63,602 bases of DNA, taken from Selaginella moellendorffii. Its lineage: Eukaryota; Streptophyta; Lycopodiopsida; Selaginellales; Selaginellaceae. The position numbers and the translations under genes are program-made. The stretch's first letter is position 1. The number at the start of each line of letters is the position of its first letter. The stretch spans positions 1,004,385-1,067,986 of the forward strand of contig NW_003314268.1 of the NCBI RefSeq assembly GCF_000143415.4, read 5' to 3'. A model generated the notes under the pieces. It had not been told where the DNA came from. It saw nothing but the letters and a program-made list of their open reading frames with translations, and did not search any database. Shown one piece after another: positions 50,013 through 60,252 of the stretch.

Positions 50013-50421
50013 CTAGCAGCAGCAGCAAGAGCAGCAGCAGCAGCAATCGTCCTTTGGCTTCGGCTTGGGCTTTTCCACCTTGATCTCCTGGAAGGATTCC
50101 ACAGAAATACACTTGCGTTTCTTCTCGGTGGCCTTGAGGATGTCGTCCACCTTGAAATCACCCGTGAAGGTGTAAAAGGGATCGTTAACCTCCACTTTCT
50201 TCACACCTGCAAGAGCACGAAGATCTCTTGATCAGCGATCAAAATTTGGGAGAATTTGCGGAAATCTACACTCACCGGAGACGTCGTGATAGATCTGAGA
50301 CATAATCTTGTCCTTGCATTTGTTGCAAGAGTCCACTTTCAAGACAACCTGCAGCACAGAGCTCGAGATCAAACAAGGCTCAACGAAATCAGCCAGACGC
50401 AATGCTCACCTTCCAAGCCAT
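50013..50421 (-). CDS. HMA-fold metal-binding protein with poly-Cys tail (array copy A)
   Basis: Exons are 50421-50410 (12 nt, MAWK), 50348-50276 and 50206-50013, giving 92 residues. The HMA domain has the CNKC site (12-15) and FTGDFKVDDILKA. The KVEKPKPKPKDD linker leads to a tail of Cys separated only by single Ser, with nine Cys in the last eleven residues. Such a tail resembles metallothionein-like metal clusters. Unlike copies B, C and D, the TATA box of the shared promoter is deleted here (ATTTAAGCAG instead of ATTTATATCC-type sequence at about 50550), so expression may be reduced. It is nearly identical to the other array copies; it differs at HDVSG and VNDPFYTF. Confidence 0.88.
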
Positions 50422-50720
50422 CTTGATTGTCTACGAATTTGCAGATGACAGTTGTGAAATTCGCAGCTTTGACAAGCTTGAGACGCTAGATACCGGAAGA
50501 CGGAGAAGCGGAAGAGAAGAGGGCCCTGCTGCTGACTGGGGAGACGTCATCAATTTAAGCAGTCGGATGGAATGCTTTCCACGGTTTACGCCGTGTGGAA
50601 GCCGGTCTTTGTATGTACGATGAATCCCGCGCACGTTCGTAAAAAGAAAACTTTTTTTTATTATAATATCGAGACATAGAATCCATTTGGCGCCAAAGCC
50701 CTAATTTTTGGAACAGAAAT
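50422..50720 (-). promoter_or_regulatory. Duplicated HMA promoter segment (copy A, TATA lost)
   Basis: The segment shares GCTGACTGGGGAGACGTCAT (a palindromic GACGTC bZIP/TGACG-type site) with copies B, C and D. In those copies the next bases contain TATAAATT when read toward the gene; here a deletion removes it. No ORF is supported. Confidence 0.5.
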
Positions 50721-50769
50721 GTAGATTTGAACTTGATGGTCTCGCTGGCGTGCAAGAGCTGGCGCGCTC

Positions 50770-50850
50770 ACACCGGCGTGGAGCTCCACTTCTGCGATTG
50801 CGTCCACGACGCCATCTCCAGCGTCATCGCGTGCCTCCGCAAGGTCTGTT
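50770..50850 (+). other. Recurrent unidentified module, copy 1
   Basis: The frame reads GVELHFCDCVHDAISSVIA and on to CLRKV. The same reading frame recurs at 53745-53815 (HFCDCVHDAIFIACLRKV) and inverted at about 59955-60030 (LHLCDYVHDAISSVIA). I do not recognise the family. It is a piece of a gene whose parent is not in the window. Confidence 0.4.
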
Positions 50851-50856
50851 TAGAAG

Positions 50857-51335
50857 CAAACATGAGGTTTGTATACAGACAAAAAGTTGTAAGAGTTAAC
50901 CTCTTTCGAGTTTTCGTCGAATCCCTTTGGCATGACCTCCAATGGCTCCAGTCGGTGTAATCGTTGTTGACGACGTGGAAGTATCCATGTCGGCATCTAC
51001 AAAAGCAGAAGAAGAAGACGAAATCCTGTTCGAACAGGGCAATGCAAGTTTACAATCACTTTGGACAGCATCCTTTTTCTTTCTTAGCTCACAGCAGCAC
51101 GACATTCTGATCTGCGATCTACGAGATCCGAGCAACCCTACGTCGCGGCGCGGAATGGAGCGTACTTCATCACATCTGGAGCTGGATCCGGGTCGGTCTA
51201 GGGCAAAGCCTCGAGCCTGGCCGCCAAGCCCGCGGCCTACGTCAGTAGCACTTCTCTGCGGCACAGATTCCATGCTGACTAGTGATTATCATCGCCAGTC
51301 GTCATCAGCAGCTGTATAGCATTACTGGACTGCGG
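50857..51335. pseudogene. Shuffled pectate lyase fragments, both orientations
   Basis: Bases 50857-50930 are the inverse of the exon 4/intron 4 junction of the pectate lyase at 46445-46525. 50945-51035 is the inverse of intron 3/exon 4. 51038-51090 is a direct copy of the exon 3 end. 51150-51280 is a direct copy of exon 5 (GGAGCGTACTTCATCAC, then GGCCGCCAAGCCCGCGGCC). No coding capacity survives. Confidence 0.8.
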
Positions 51336-51356
51336 ACTAATTATTATCCCTCTTAA

Positions 51357-51413
51357 TTATTTGAAGGTCTCGGAAGGAATAAGCTGGTGCAATATCATTT
51401 GAAGGATGGTTAC

Positions 51414-51458
<45 letters not shown>

Positions 51459-51650
51459 CCATCTCTCTCCTCCATCTCCATGGAAGAAAGAAGAAGGAAA
51501 GTCTGGCAACCTCGGCCGGGAATGGATGAAAACTGGAAAGAGTTCTCTAGCCCTGACACGGAAGCGTTCTCTCCATTTATGAAACAAAGAAAGAAGTTGT
51601 ACCTTTGGAAGTTTTGCTTGATCGTATCCTGAAAAACTTCTTAGCTCTTA
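51357..51650 (+). repeat. Copy of the pectate lyase-NTH1 spacer, with (AG)n expansion
   Basis: This copy of 46861-47150 includes the GGAAAGTCTGGCAACCTC block. An (AG)n run at 51416-51456 has expanded where the parent has only a few GA units. Confidence 0.75.
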
Positions 51651-52545
51651 ATAGATCATATGTGGATAAAAGATATAATGGAATAGTGCTAGTTGCTGCA
51701 ACACAATGTGCAGCAATTTATTTTGTGTTGCTGATTAGGCAAATGGGAGAGTTTGAGAATATTCACAACATATTATTATTCTATAAATGTGATAACATAT
51801 TACTATTTAACATTTATTCCTTGGATGCTTTATTTCGTTAAAGTGGGACTTTTCATTATCCCACTTATGGTGTGTGGCCACATGCCATTTTTATAACAAC
51901 AATAAAAAATTAAAGTTTTAACTTTATAATTTATAAATTAAAAACTTTTCATATGATTTTGTGTTATAATATTGTGAAATATAAAAAAATAAATTAAAAA
52001 ACTGATAGAAATATTAATAAATATTAATTAAGTACTAGGAAATGGCATGTGGACACATGCTAATTAATGTCCCACTTTACTGAATAAGTCCCACTTTAAC
52101 GAAATAAAACATTTGGAGAAATTACATGGTTAACTAAACTAAAGATAAGGTAGTACCAACTCGAGGAACACCCAATTGCTGGTCTGACGAATGAGCCTAG
52201 CAGCTCATCTAGACAAAAAGTGGGGTGAATCTAGTAGGCTAGGGCATTGAGATGGAACAGCTGTTTGCAGGGCAGAAATGTGCTCAAGGACTTGTATACG
52301 TATGTGGATCCATCATACACGTGGTGCTCTCTCTCCAGGAGTGCAGATGAAAGATATGTGGATTATATTGCCCAGCTCCTGTTCAACGATCTGCTGCCTC
52401 CACCTTAATTGTCTTGGGAAATCATCGCAACTGAGACACTAGATACCGAGTCGGAGAGACGGAGACCAGAGAGGGCAAGCCGTACATACTTGGGGCGGAA
52501 GATGAACTGCTGGTTCTAGATTAATCATAGATTAATATAAGCAAT
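51651..52545. repeat. Duplicated non-coding segment (paired with 56470-57290), containing a MITE
   Basis: Blocks AATAGATCATATGTGGATAA, CTGCAACACAATGT, GAGAATATTCACAA and AACACCCAATTGCTGG recur in the same order at 56470-57290. So do the CATACACGTGGTGCTC and GACACTAGAT blocks. Function of the parent sequence is unknown; a faint minus-strand coding signal around 52270-52400 could be an old exon. The MITE at 51826-52111 interrupts this copy only. Confidence 0.7.
51826..52111. mobile_element. 286-bp MITE with terminal inverted repeats
   Basis: The left end reads TGCTTTATTTCGTTAAAGTG and the right end, reverse complemented, reads TGTTTTATTTCGTTAAAGTG. Homology between the ends extends inward to GGCATGTGG/CCACATGCC. 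It is flanked by TTGGA on the left and (T)TTGGA on the right. The paralogous segment near 56790-56800 has a single CCTTGGAGAAA with no element, i.e. the empty site. The interior is AT-rich and non-coding. Confidence 0.85.
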
Positions 52546-52891
52546 TTGAATTATATCCCAGCAAGCTACATACGGCAACTCGCATTACTTTTTCGAAGCT
52601 TCTACGATTCCCCGCTGATTCCTTTATGCAGGCTTTGTGTGTCAACATCCTTGAAATTTAAACATTTCCGCTCCCCCAAAGATGGGAAGAACCATTTCAA
52701 CGTAGCACTCGCATGCTCTGGATGTTAGAATCTCAATCCTATTGCAACAAAAATTTGGTGAAAGACACCGAATGATCAGGTGCTCTACGTTAAACCCTCG
52801 TTCGAACTTGATTACAAGGAAAACAGAGAGGAGAGATCGATCATCTCATCCACAACAAAACCTATGTATGATCAGCAATCAGTCCCGAATT
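52546..52891 (-). repeat. 3' flank of array copy B
   Basis: The segment is homologous to 49660-50012, 57400-57700 and the inverse of 61080-61450. It is the 3' part of the duplicated HMA unit, without its own gene. Confidence 0.7.
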
Positions 52892-53300
52892 CTAGCAGCA
52901 GGAGCAAGAGCAGCAGCAGCAGCAATCGTCCTTTGGCTTCGGCTTGGGCTTTTCCACCTTGATCTCATGGACGGATTCCACAGAAATACACTTGCGTTTC
53001 TTCTCGGTGGCCTTGAGGATGTCGTCCACCTTGAAATCACCCGTGAAGGTGTAAAGGGGATCTTTAACCTCCACTTTCTTCACACCTGCAAGAGCACGAA
53101 GATCTCTTGATCAGCGATCAAAATTTGGGAGAATTTGCGGAAATATACACTCACCGGAGACGCTGTGATAGATCTGAGACATCATCTTGTCCTTGCATTT
53201 GTTGCAAGAGTCCACTTTCAAGACAACCTGGAGCACAGAGCTCGAGATCAAACAAGGCTCAACGAAATCAGCCAGACGCAATGCTCACCTTCCAAGCCAT
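52892..53300 (-). CDS. HMA-fold metal-binding protein with poly-Cys tail (array copy B)
   Basis: Exons are 53300-53289 (12 nt, MAWK), 53227-53155 and 53085-52892, giving 92 residues. CNKC occupies 12-15, FTGDFKVDDILKA marks the second half of the fold, and KVEKPKPKPKDD leads to the tail CCCCCSCSCC. The few changes from copy D include KMMSQIYHSVSG, TEKKRK and SVHEI. Splice sites are intact and an intact TATA box lies upstream, so the copy should be expressible. Nearest kin are copies A, C and D. The likely role is cytosolic metal binding; no partner is visible. Confidence 0.9.
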
Positions 53301-53431
53301 CTTGATTGTCTACGAATTTGCAGATGACAGTTGTGAAATTCGCAGCTTTGACAAGCTTGAGACACTAGATACCGGAGGACGGAGAAGCGGAAGAGAAGAG
53401 GGCCCTGCTGCTGACTGGGGAGACGTCATGA

Positions 53432-53438
53432 ATTTATA
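53432..53438 (-). promoter_or_regulatory. TATA box of array copy B
   Basis: The minus strand reads GATATAAATTCATGACGTC. TATAAAT lies 132 bp before the start codon, with the GACGTC palindrome just downstream. The arrangement is conserved in copies C and D. Confidence 0.6.
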
Positions 53439-53744
53439 TCCGAGCAGCAGTCGTTCCACTCCGTTTACGCAGAAAGTTTCCCGTAGGAATTGCCGTGTGG
53501 AAGCCGTGTTTGTAATCCCGCGCACGTTCGTAAAAAGAAAACGTTTTTTTATTATAATATTTTTTATATCGAGACCTAGAATCCATTTGGCGCCAAAGCC
53601 CTAATTTTTTGAACAGAAATGTAGGGTTTCATCTTGATGGTCCCTGGCGCGCTCACACCGCCTGGATCGGCACGCTCGTCGTGCGATGGAAGATCGCAGG
53701 GCGTCATGATCCAGAAGGAGCGCCGCCGAATCTGTGGCAAGCAC

Positions 53745-53816
53745 GGCGTGGAGCCCCACTTCTGCGATTGCGTCCACGACGCCATCTTCATCGCGTGCCT
53801 TCGCAAGGTCTGGTAA
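53745..53816 (+). other. Recurrent unidentified module, copy 2
   Basis: The frame GVEPHFCDCVHDAIFIACLR matches the module at 50770 but lacks the SSV residues. It follows a GVMIQKERRRICGKH frame that also recurs near 58520-58560. Parent unknown. Confidence 0.4.
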
Positions 53817-53929
53817 CTGGATCTTTGCGAGCTTCGAATTCGCGGATGGATTAGAGTACCTCTCCTCGGGGATGCCAGCGAGTTCCAGCGGCGTTTTGGA
53901 GAATCTCTTCACGCCGTCCATGCAAGAAA

Positions 53930-54715
53930 CCGCTCAAGGGGTTCCTGCAAGCGCTTGGCGGAATGCGCGATTGGATTCGGCCGCATGGTGTAAGACTCGA
54001 TCTTTGGGTCCGTCCAACAACATCTGGCACGCTCGCTCGCTCCACTGATGGTCTCATCGACGCCATCATGGCTTCCACGACAAGGTGAGTGCTCTGCTCT
54101 CTCTTTTCTCCAAAGTTTTCCTTGTTTACAGCATTTCCCCGGAACAGTTACGATACCAGAAATCTTCGAGCGAACACACAGGAACACATAAAGAAAGCAA
54201 TCACCCAAACAATCTGGCGAGCAAAGACGCAAGAACACATCAAGAAAAAAACCACCCATGCAAGAACCCAGTTTTATTCACGCTATTTGCAGGCTCAGAT
54301 CTCCAGTTCCAGCTCTTCCAGATGGATTCCTCCGTGCACTCTCGCTTTGTTATCTGTTTAGAAGCAAACACGAGGTTTGTATACAGACAAAAAGTTGTAA
54401 GAGTTAACCTCTTTCGAGTTTTCGTTGAATCCCGCAAAGAATTTATTGCCTTTGGCGTTACCTCCAATGGCTCCAGTCGGTGTAATCGTTGTTGACGACG
54501 TGGAAGTATCCATGTCGGCATCTACAAAAGCAGAAGAAGAAGACGAAATCCTGTTCGAACGGGGCAATACAAGTTTACGATCACTTTGGACAGCATCCTT
54601 TTTCTTTCTTAGCTCACAGCAGCACGACATTCTGATCTGCGATCTACGAGATCCGAGCAACCCTACGTCGCGGCGCGGAATGGAGCGTACTTCATCACAT
54701 CTGGAGCTGGATCCG
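53930..54715. pseudogene. Shuffled pectate lyase fragments, both orientations
   Basis: Direct pieces: 53955-53995 (exon 2, GAATGCGCGATTGGATTCGG) and 54010-54140 (end of exon 2 plus intron 2, with an internal deletion). Inverse pieces: 54145-54285 (intron 2) and 54300-54545 (exon 5 start, intron 4 and exon 4). Direct pieces resume at 54560-54715 (exon 3 end and exon 5). The order matches the 50.9-51.3 kb mosaic, so the rearrangement predates their duplication. Confidence 0.8.
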
Positions 54716-54935
54716 GAAGGAATAAGCGAGCGTGTTCCATCGCTAGCTCCATCTCTCTCCTCCATCTCAATGGAAGAAAGAAGAAGGAAAGTCTGGCAAC
54801 CTCCGCCGGGAATGGATGAACACTGGAAAGAGTTCTCTAGCCCTGGCACGGAAGCGTTCTCTCCATTTATGAAACAAAGAAAGAAGTTGTACCTCTGGAA
54901 GTTTTGCTTGATAGTATCCTGAAGAACTTCTTAGC
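54716..54935 (+). repeat. Copy of the pectate lyase-NTH1 spacer
   Basis: This is homologous to 46890-47150 and 51380-51650, including GGAAAGTCTGGCAACCTC. It continues directly into the NTH1 fragment, as at the parental locus. Confidence 0.7.
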
Positions 54936-55335
54936 TCTTGCTTCCCTTGACATGCCTAAACGCTGCTTGACACAAGTTAGTAATGAAGCAGTCGCCACAG
55001 CAAGGCCAAGCGGATTGCAAATGGTCTGACCAAATCCATGCATGAAAAAAACATGGAACAAAATGGATTGATCGGAACCCATTCTTCCCCCGGCAACCAC
55101 GACTCTAGCGAGATCCACGTCTCCTCTGGAGTTTTCGTGTCCTTTCAAAGCAAACAAGTATGGATCACAGTATAGAGAGAACTTTGCTGGAAGAAACAAC
55201 GTACGAAGCGTTTTTTTGGATGTTGATTTTGGATATGATACGCATTCCAGTCGGTTTGTAATCCGGTGGACGTGAGTGTCGACACAAATGCATGCACGCT
55301 CTCCACGTTCATCACCTACATAAAGTTTTGGAAGG
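54936..55335 (-). pseudogene. NTH1 3' fragment
   Basis: This is a decayed copy of NTH1 exons 8-10. [20 protein letters not shown] is still readable around 55230-55300, and [12 protein letters not shown] near 55015. Deletions remove part of exon 8, and the iron-sulfur Cys loop is out of frame. It ends where the AT-rich Helentron-like block begins. Confidence 0.85.
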
Positions 55336-55339
55336 CAAA

Positions 55340-56144
55340 ATGATTTATAAATAAAATATAAATGAGACAAAACAGATATAAAGCTATAATATATAAATAA
55401 AAAATACATATAACTCAATATATTATTCTAAATGAACAAATAAACGAACACAACGAAAAAATAATATAGTATACACAAGGTACAACATGAATATGGAAAT
55501 TCCTGTCCTACAAATTTCAGCTTACCAAATAACACAAGAAAAATACAAATAGTATATAAAATATTACATTTAAAAAAGAAAATAGCAATTGAAATAACAC
55601 AAAAAATAGCAACGGAAAATGGACTAGTAAATGGAGCAGATGGAGTATTATAAAATGTAACCCATATCAAAGAAGAAAACATAATAGATAGAATCCCCAA
55701 ATATAGAAACAGGTGAAAAAACAAAAGCTAAAGAGTAAATAAAAATAATTTTAAAAAACAAGATACCAATAAGAAAAGTAACAAGAATAATAAATATTGC
55801 TAAAATCCAAAATTATGTTTTAAACAGAACCCACCATATGTAGGAAGAATAATACACAGAGCTTAAGGATCAACAGTAAAACAATTAGAATATGACCTGT
55901 ATAAAACAAAATATCAAAGACAAGCATATATAACATTATCAAGAGCACAAACATTAGAGGTAATAAAGATGCAGCTAAAGACATAATAAGAATGACAACA
56001 GAAGCACCATGGCAAATTAATTTAATAGATTTACAAAAAGAGAAAAAATCTAACCGAACTAATACAAGTTTTAAATATAACATCTGTTACAGCATATCAA
56101 GAAGATATAAAGAGTGTTTCAAAATTATTAACATTAAATATAAT

Positions 56145-56180
<36 letters not shown>

Positions 56181-56465
56181 ACCCATATAGCAATATTTCA
56201 TACAAATGACTATAAATCAGAAAAAGTAAAACATTTAAAAACAGAAAAAATGGCAATGTCATATATATCACTAGTGAAAAATAATAAATAAATACAAATA
56301 CTAAATTTACATAGAAAACCTGGAACAATTATATAAATATTTATAAAATAACTACATATGTATATATATATAAAATAATTACAGGAAATTTCAATATTGA
56401 CTATCAAAATGAAGAAGCAAAACCAATGGAGATATATATAAATAATAAAAGACAATACACATTAT
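55340..56465 (+). mobile_element. Helentron/Helitron-type relic: PIF1-like helicase C-terminus and endonuclease
   Basis: An extremely AT-rich block is broken by stops and shifts. Helicase end motifs are readable in order. These are ITQKIATENGLVNGADGVL (about 55591-55650), then IIHRA-stop-GSTVKQLEYDL (about 55848-55900, motif V with the Gln codon changed to TAA), then RQAYITLSRAQTLE (about 55920-55960, motif VI). Further on, IITGNFNIDYQNEE (about 56378-56420) resembles the GDFN signature of apurinic-type endonucleases. A helicase followed by an endonuclease is the layout of Helentrons (Helitron2). No Rep domain or termini were seen. Confidence 0.65.
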
Positions 56466-57400
56466 AAGAAACTAATAGATCATATGTGGATAAAAGATAT
56501 AATGAAGTAGTACCAGCATACTGGACAGATCAAAACAAATTATATAGTAAAAAATATTTAAAAAAAAAAAAACAAAACAAGCATTGCTGCAACACAATGT
56601 ACAGCAATTTATTTTGTGTTGCTGATTACGCAAACTGTTATAAATGGGAGAGTTTGAGAATATTCACAAAATATTATTATTCTATAGCGGGGATTTAATG
56701 TGCTAGGGCTGGCGGCCGGACGAGGCCGTGATCTGCAACATAATTGAATGTTTATAATGTTAAACCTTTTTACTATGTAACATTTATTCCTTGGAGAAAC
56801 TACATGGTTAACTAAACCAAAGATAACTGGTCATCTAGCACCAACTTGAGGAACACCCAATTGCTGGTCTGACGAATGAGCCTAGCAGCTCATCTAGACA
56901 AAAGTGGGATGAATCTAGTTGCCATAAAACTTAGGCCAGGGCATTGAGATGGAACAGCTGTTTGCAGGGTGACAGCCCAACAGTGGAAAGAAGAGTGGGA
57001 TGAGGGATCCTTGTCCTCGCAGTTGAGCAAAAACTGGATGTATGCGGATCCATCATACACGTGGTGCTCTCTCTCCAGGAGTGCAGATGAAAGGTATGTG
57101 GATTATATTGCCCAGCTCCTGTTCGACGATCTGCTGCCTCCACCTTAATTGTCTTGGGAAATCACAGCTTTGATAGCAGCTGAGACACTAGATAGACGGA
57201 GAGCGGAGAGGGCAAAGCCGTACATACTTGGAGCGGAAGATGGACTGGTGGTTCTATATTAATCATAGATTAATATAAGTAATTTGAATTATATCCAAAT
57301 CTGAACAAACCATAAACCTGTAGACCAAGTCAATGTTTTGAACGAGGATTTGACTTGACCATTGAATAGTCAAGCACGTTCACACAGGTTAGCAAGCTAC
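56466..57400. repeat. Duplicated non-coding segment (pair of 51651-52545), MITE-free
   Basis: This is homologous to 51651-52545 without the MITE and with an insertion near 56520-56580. It preserves the empty target site at about 56790-56800. No gene is supported. Confidence 0.7.
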
Positions 57401-57704
57401 GTACAGCACGCATTACTTTTTTGAAGCTTCTATGATTCTCCCACTGATTCCTTCATGCAGGCTTTGTGTGTCAACATCCTTGAAATTTAAACATTTCCGC
57501 TCCCGCAAAGATGGGAAGGACCATTTCAACGTAGCACTCGCGTGCTCTGGATGTTAGATTGACAATCTCAATCCTATTGCAACAAAAACTTGGTGAAAGA
57601 AACCGAAACCCCTCGTTCGATTTGATTAGAACTTACATGAGAGGAGAGATTGATCATCTCATCCACAACAAAACCTCTTTATGATCAGTAATCAGTCACG
57701 AATT
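57401..57704 (-). repeat. 3' flank of array copy C
   Basis: Same 3' unit as at 49660, 52546 and (inverted) 61080, without a gene. Confidence 0.7.
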
Positions 57705-58104
57705 CTAGCAGCAGCAGCAAGAGCAGCGGCAGCAGCAGCAATCGTCCTTTGGCTTGGGCTTTTCCACCTTGATCTCCTGGACGGATTCCACAGAAATACA
57801 CTTGCGTTTCTTCTCGGTGGCCTTGAGGATGTCGTCCACCTTGAAATCACCCGTGAAGGTGTAAAGGGGATCGTTAACCTCCACTTTCTTCACACCTGCA
57901 AGAGAAGATCTCTTGATCAGCGATCAAAATTTGGGAGAATTTGCGGAAATCCACACTCACCGGAGACGCCGTGATAGATCTGAGACATCATCCTGTCCTT
58001 GCATTTGTTGCAAGAGTCCACTTTCAAGACAACCTGCAGCACAGGGCTCGAGATCAAACAAGGCTCAACGAAATCAGAGACGCAATGCTCACCTTCCAAG
58101 CCAT
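57705..58104 (-). CDS. HMA-fold metal-binding protein with poly-Cys tail (array copy C)
   Basis: Exons are 58104-58093 (12 nt, MAWK), 58033-57961 and 57895-57705, giving 91 residues. The CNKC site is followed by KDRMMSQIYHGVSG. The second half is FTGDFKVDDILKATEKKRKC. The linker is one Lys-Pro unit minus one residue (KVEKPKPKDD). The tail CCCCRCSCCCC contains an Arg not seen in the others. The promoter has an intact TATA box at 58219-58225 and the GACGTC site. It should be functional. Confidence 0.9.
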
Positions 58105-58218
58105 CTTGATTGTCTACGAATTTGCAGATCACAGTTGTGAAATTCGCAGCTTTGACAAGCTTGAGACACTAGATACGGAATGAAGAGGGCCCTGCTGCTG
58201 ACTGGGGAGACGTCATGA

Positions 58219-58225
58219 ATTTATA
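58219..58225 (-). promoter_or_regulatory. TATA box of array copy C
   Basis: TATAAAT on the minus strand lies 115 bp before the start codon, with GACGTC just downstream, as in copy B. Confidence 0.6.
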
Positions 58226-58589
58226 TCCGAGCAGCAGTCGGATGGAATGCTTTCCACTCGTTTTACGCGGAAAGTTTCCCGTAGAAATTGCCGCGTGGAA
58301 GCCGTCTTTGTATGTACGATGAATCCCGCGCACGTTCGTAAAGAGAAAACGTTTTTTTTATTATAATACTTTTTATATCGAGTTTGGCGCCAAAGCCCTA
58401 ATTGTTTGAACAGAAATGTAGGGTTTGATCGCTGGCGTGCAAGACCTTGCGCGCTCACACCGCCTGGATCGGCACTGTTGTCGTGCGGTGGAAGATCGCC
58501 CCCAATTCGACAACCAGGGCGTCATGATCCAGAAGGAGCGCCGCTCGAATCTGTGGCAAGCACGAAACAAAGAACAAGGCCAGAGAACT

Positions 58590-58740
58590 CTTCCGTTCCT
58601 GGCCGAGGTTGCCAAACTTTCCTTCTTCTTTCTTCTATGAAGATGGAGATGGAGCTCCAATCTCTCTCCATCATCTAACCATCCTTCTAGCGATGGAACA
58701 CACTCACTTATTCCATCCAGAAACCTTAAAAACATCATAG
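58590..58740 (-). repeat. Inverted copy of the pectate lyase-NTH1 spacer
   Basis: The reverse complement of this stretch matches 46900-47020. It precedes an inverted pectate lyase copy, so the parental order is kept in opposite orientation. Confidence 0.7.
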
Positions 58741-59725
58741 TCCGCATGGATAATTAAGAGGGCGAGACCGATCGACAAGCTATAGGAGTAATGTTGTACA
58801 GCTGCTGATGACGTGGCGATGATCATCCTCAAGTCAGCATGGAAATCCTACTCCGCAGGGAATTGCTCCTGTCGAGAGAGTTAACTCACCAATGTAGGCC
58901 GTGGGCTTGGCAGCGAGGCTCGAGGTTTTGCCATAGACCGATCCAGCTCTCCAGACGTGATGAAGTACGCTCCATTCAGGAACAAGTTCTTCTCGGATCT
59001 CCCGTGCCAGCTCTTCCAGATTGATTTCTCAGTGTACTCTCGCTTTATGATCAAACATCAGTTTTGTAGCCTATACAAAGAAAAAGTTCAAAAAAGCTTT
59101 ACCTCTTTCGAGTTTTTGCAAAGAATGTATTGCCTTCGGCGTTAATTGTGGGATTTGGGCTGCCTCCAATGATGTGTATCTTCCATTCATTTAGTTGTAG
59201 CTTTATGATATTAGCATTTGTGTAGTCATGGTTGACGACGTGGAAGTATCCGTGTCGTGTCGGCATCTACCAAAGCAAAAGAAGAAAACGAAATCCAGTT
59301 TAGAAAAGCCAAACCCGTGCGCAAAGAAAGCAAAAGCATGAGGCTGACCTCGGCATTCTTTCGACTAAACCCTGTTTAAAGTGATTATAAGCTACAGTCA
59401 CTTGCATTGCCCGGTCCGCAGTGTAATCGTCGTTGTGTCCCAGGAGCATCCAAAGCGTGAAAAAAACCAGTTACGATACCAGAAAAAGACACAAGAACAC
59501 ACAAGAAAACTTCAAGATGATCCACAGCGGATCATGCCGTAGCGCAGCGTGCCGGGCTTGGGATTCACTGGGTTTTCGTCGCACAAAGTAGATCTCCCCG
59601 TTCTTACCCCCGAGGCCAAATCCTCGCGCATTCAGCCAAGCGTTTGCGATTGTTGTGCCAGTTTGGGTCGCAGCGCCAGCAGTCGTCGATCGGATTGCCG
59701 CTGCTACCACAACAGAACGCTACCT
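58741..59725 (-). pseudogene. Pectate lyase pseudogene, inverted
   Basis: Read on the minus strand it keeps parental order. It has the start of exon 2 (about 59725-59515: [19 protein letters not shown]-type and the [10 protein letters not shown] frame). A large deletion of the catalytic middle follows, then exon 3 (59455-59340), exon 4 (59270-59130) and exon 5 with downstream sequence (59060-58750). Without the WVDHC region it cannot be active. Confidence 0.85.
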
Positions 59726-59879
59726 CCGAGAAAGAAACAAACAAACCCGGAGTGAGTTGAAACTTTGCTCGATCTCCTCCACCTCCGGGCAGCGCTCCAA
59801 AGATTCAGATAGTGTAGTCCAAAGACGAGGAAAAACAAAGCCAAGAAAATGTGGGTGGGTTTCTAGGCTATAGTTTATT

Positions 59880-60110
59880 ATGGATGAGCAAGAGGAGCAG
59901 CAAGATGCGGAGGACGCGCTCGTCCTCTTCCCAGCGCCAGCGCTAGCAGACCTTGTGGAGGCGCGCGATGACGCTGGAGATGGCGTCGTGGACGTAATCG
60001 CAGAGGTGGAGCTCCACGCCGTTCCCTGGTTGTCGAATTGGGGGCGATCTTCCACCGGCGGCCATCGCACGAAGCAAGCCGATCTAGGAGGTGTGAGCGT
60101 GCCAGGCCTT
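59880..60110 (-). other. Recurrent unidentified module, inverted copy 3
   Basis: The minus strand reads NGVELHLCDYVHDAISSVIA, then RLHKVC and a stop. This matches the modules at 50770 and 53745 with conservative changes. Parent unknown. Adjacent bases toward 60110 match the TGGAAGATCGC segment near 53680 and 58490. Confidence 0.4.
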
Positions 60111-60252
60111 GCAGACCGTCAGCAACAAAAGGAGATTGAGAGCGTGGTACCGGAAGATCTGGAGGAAGCGCTCCAAGAAAGAGATTTCTTTCAAAAAATT
60201 ATGACAAATTTGAAAAACTCAGTTGGCGGTCAATTGGCGCCAAAATCCAAAA

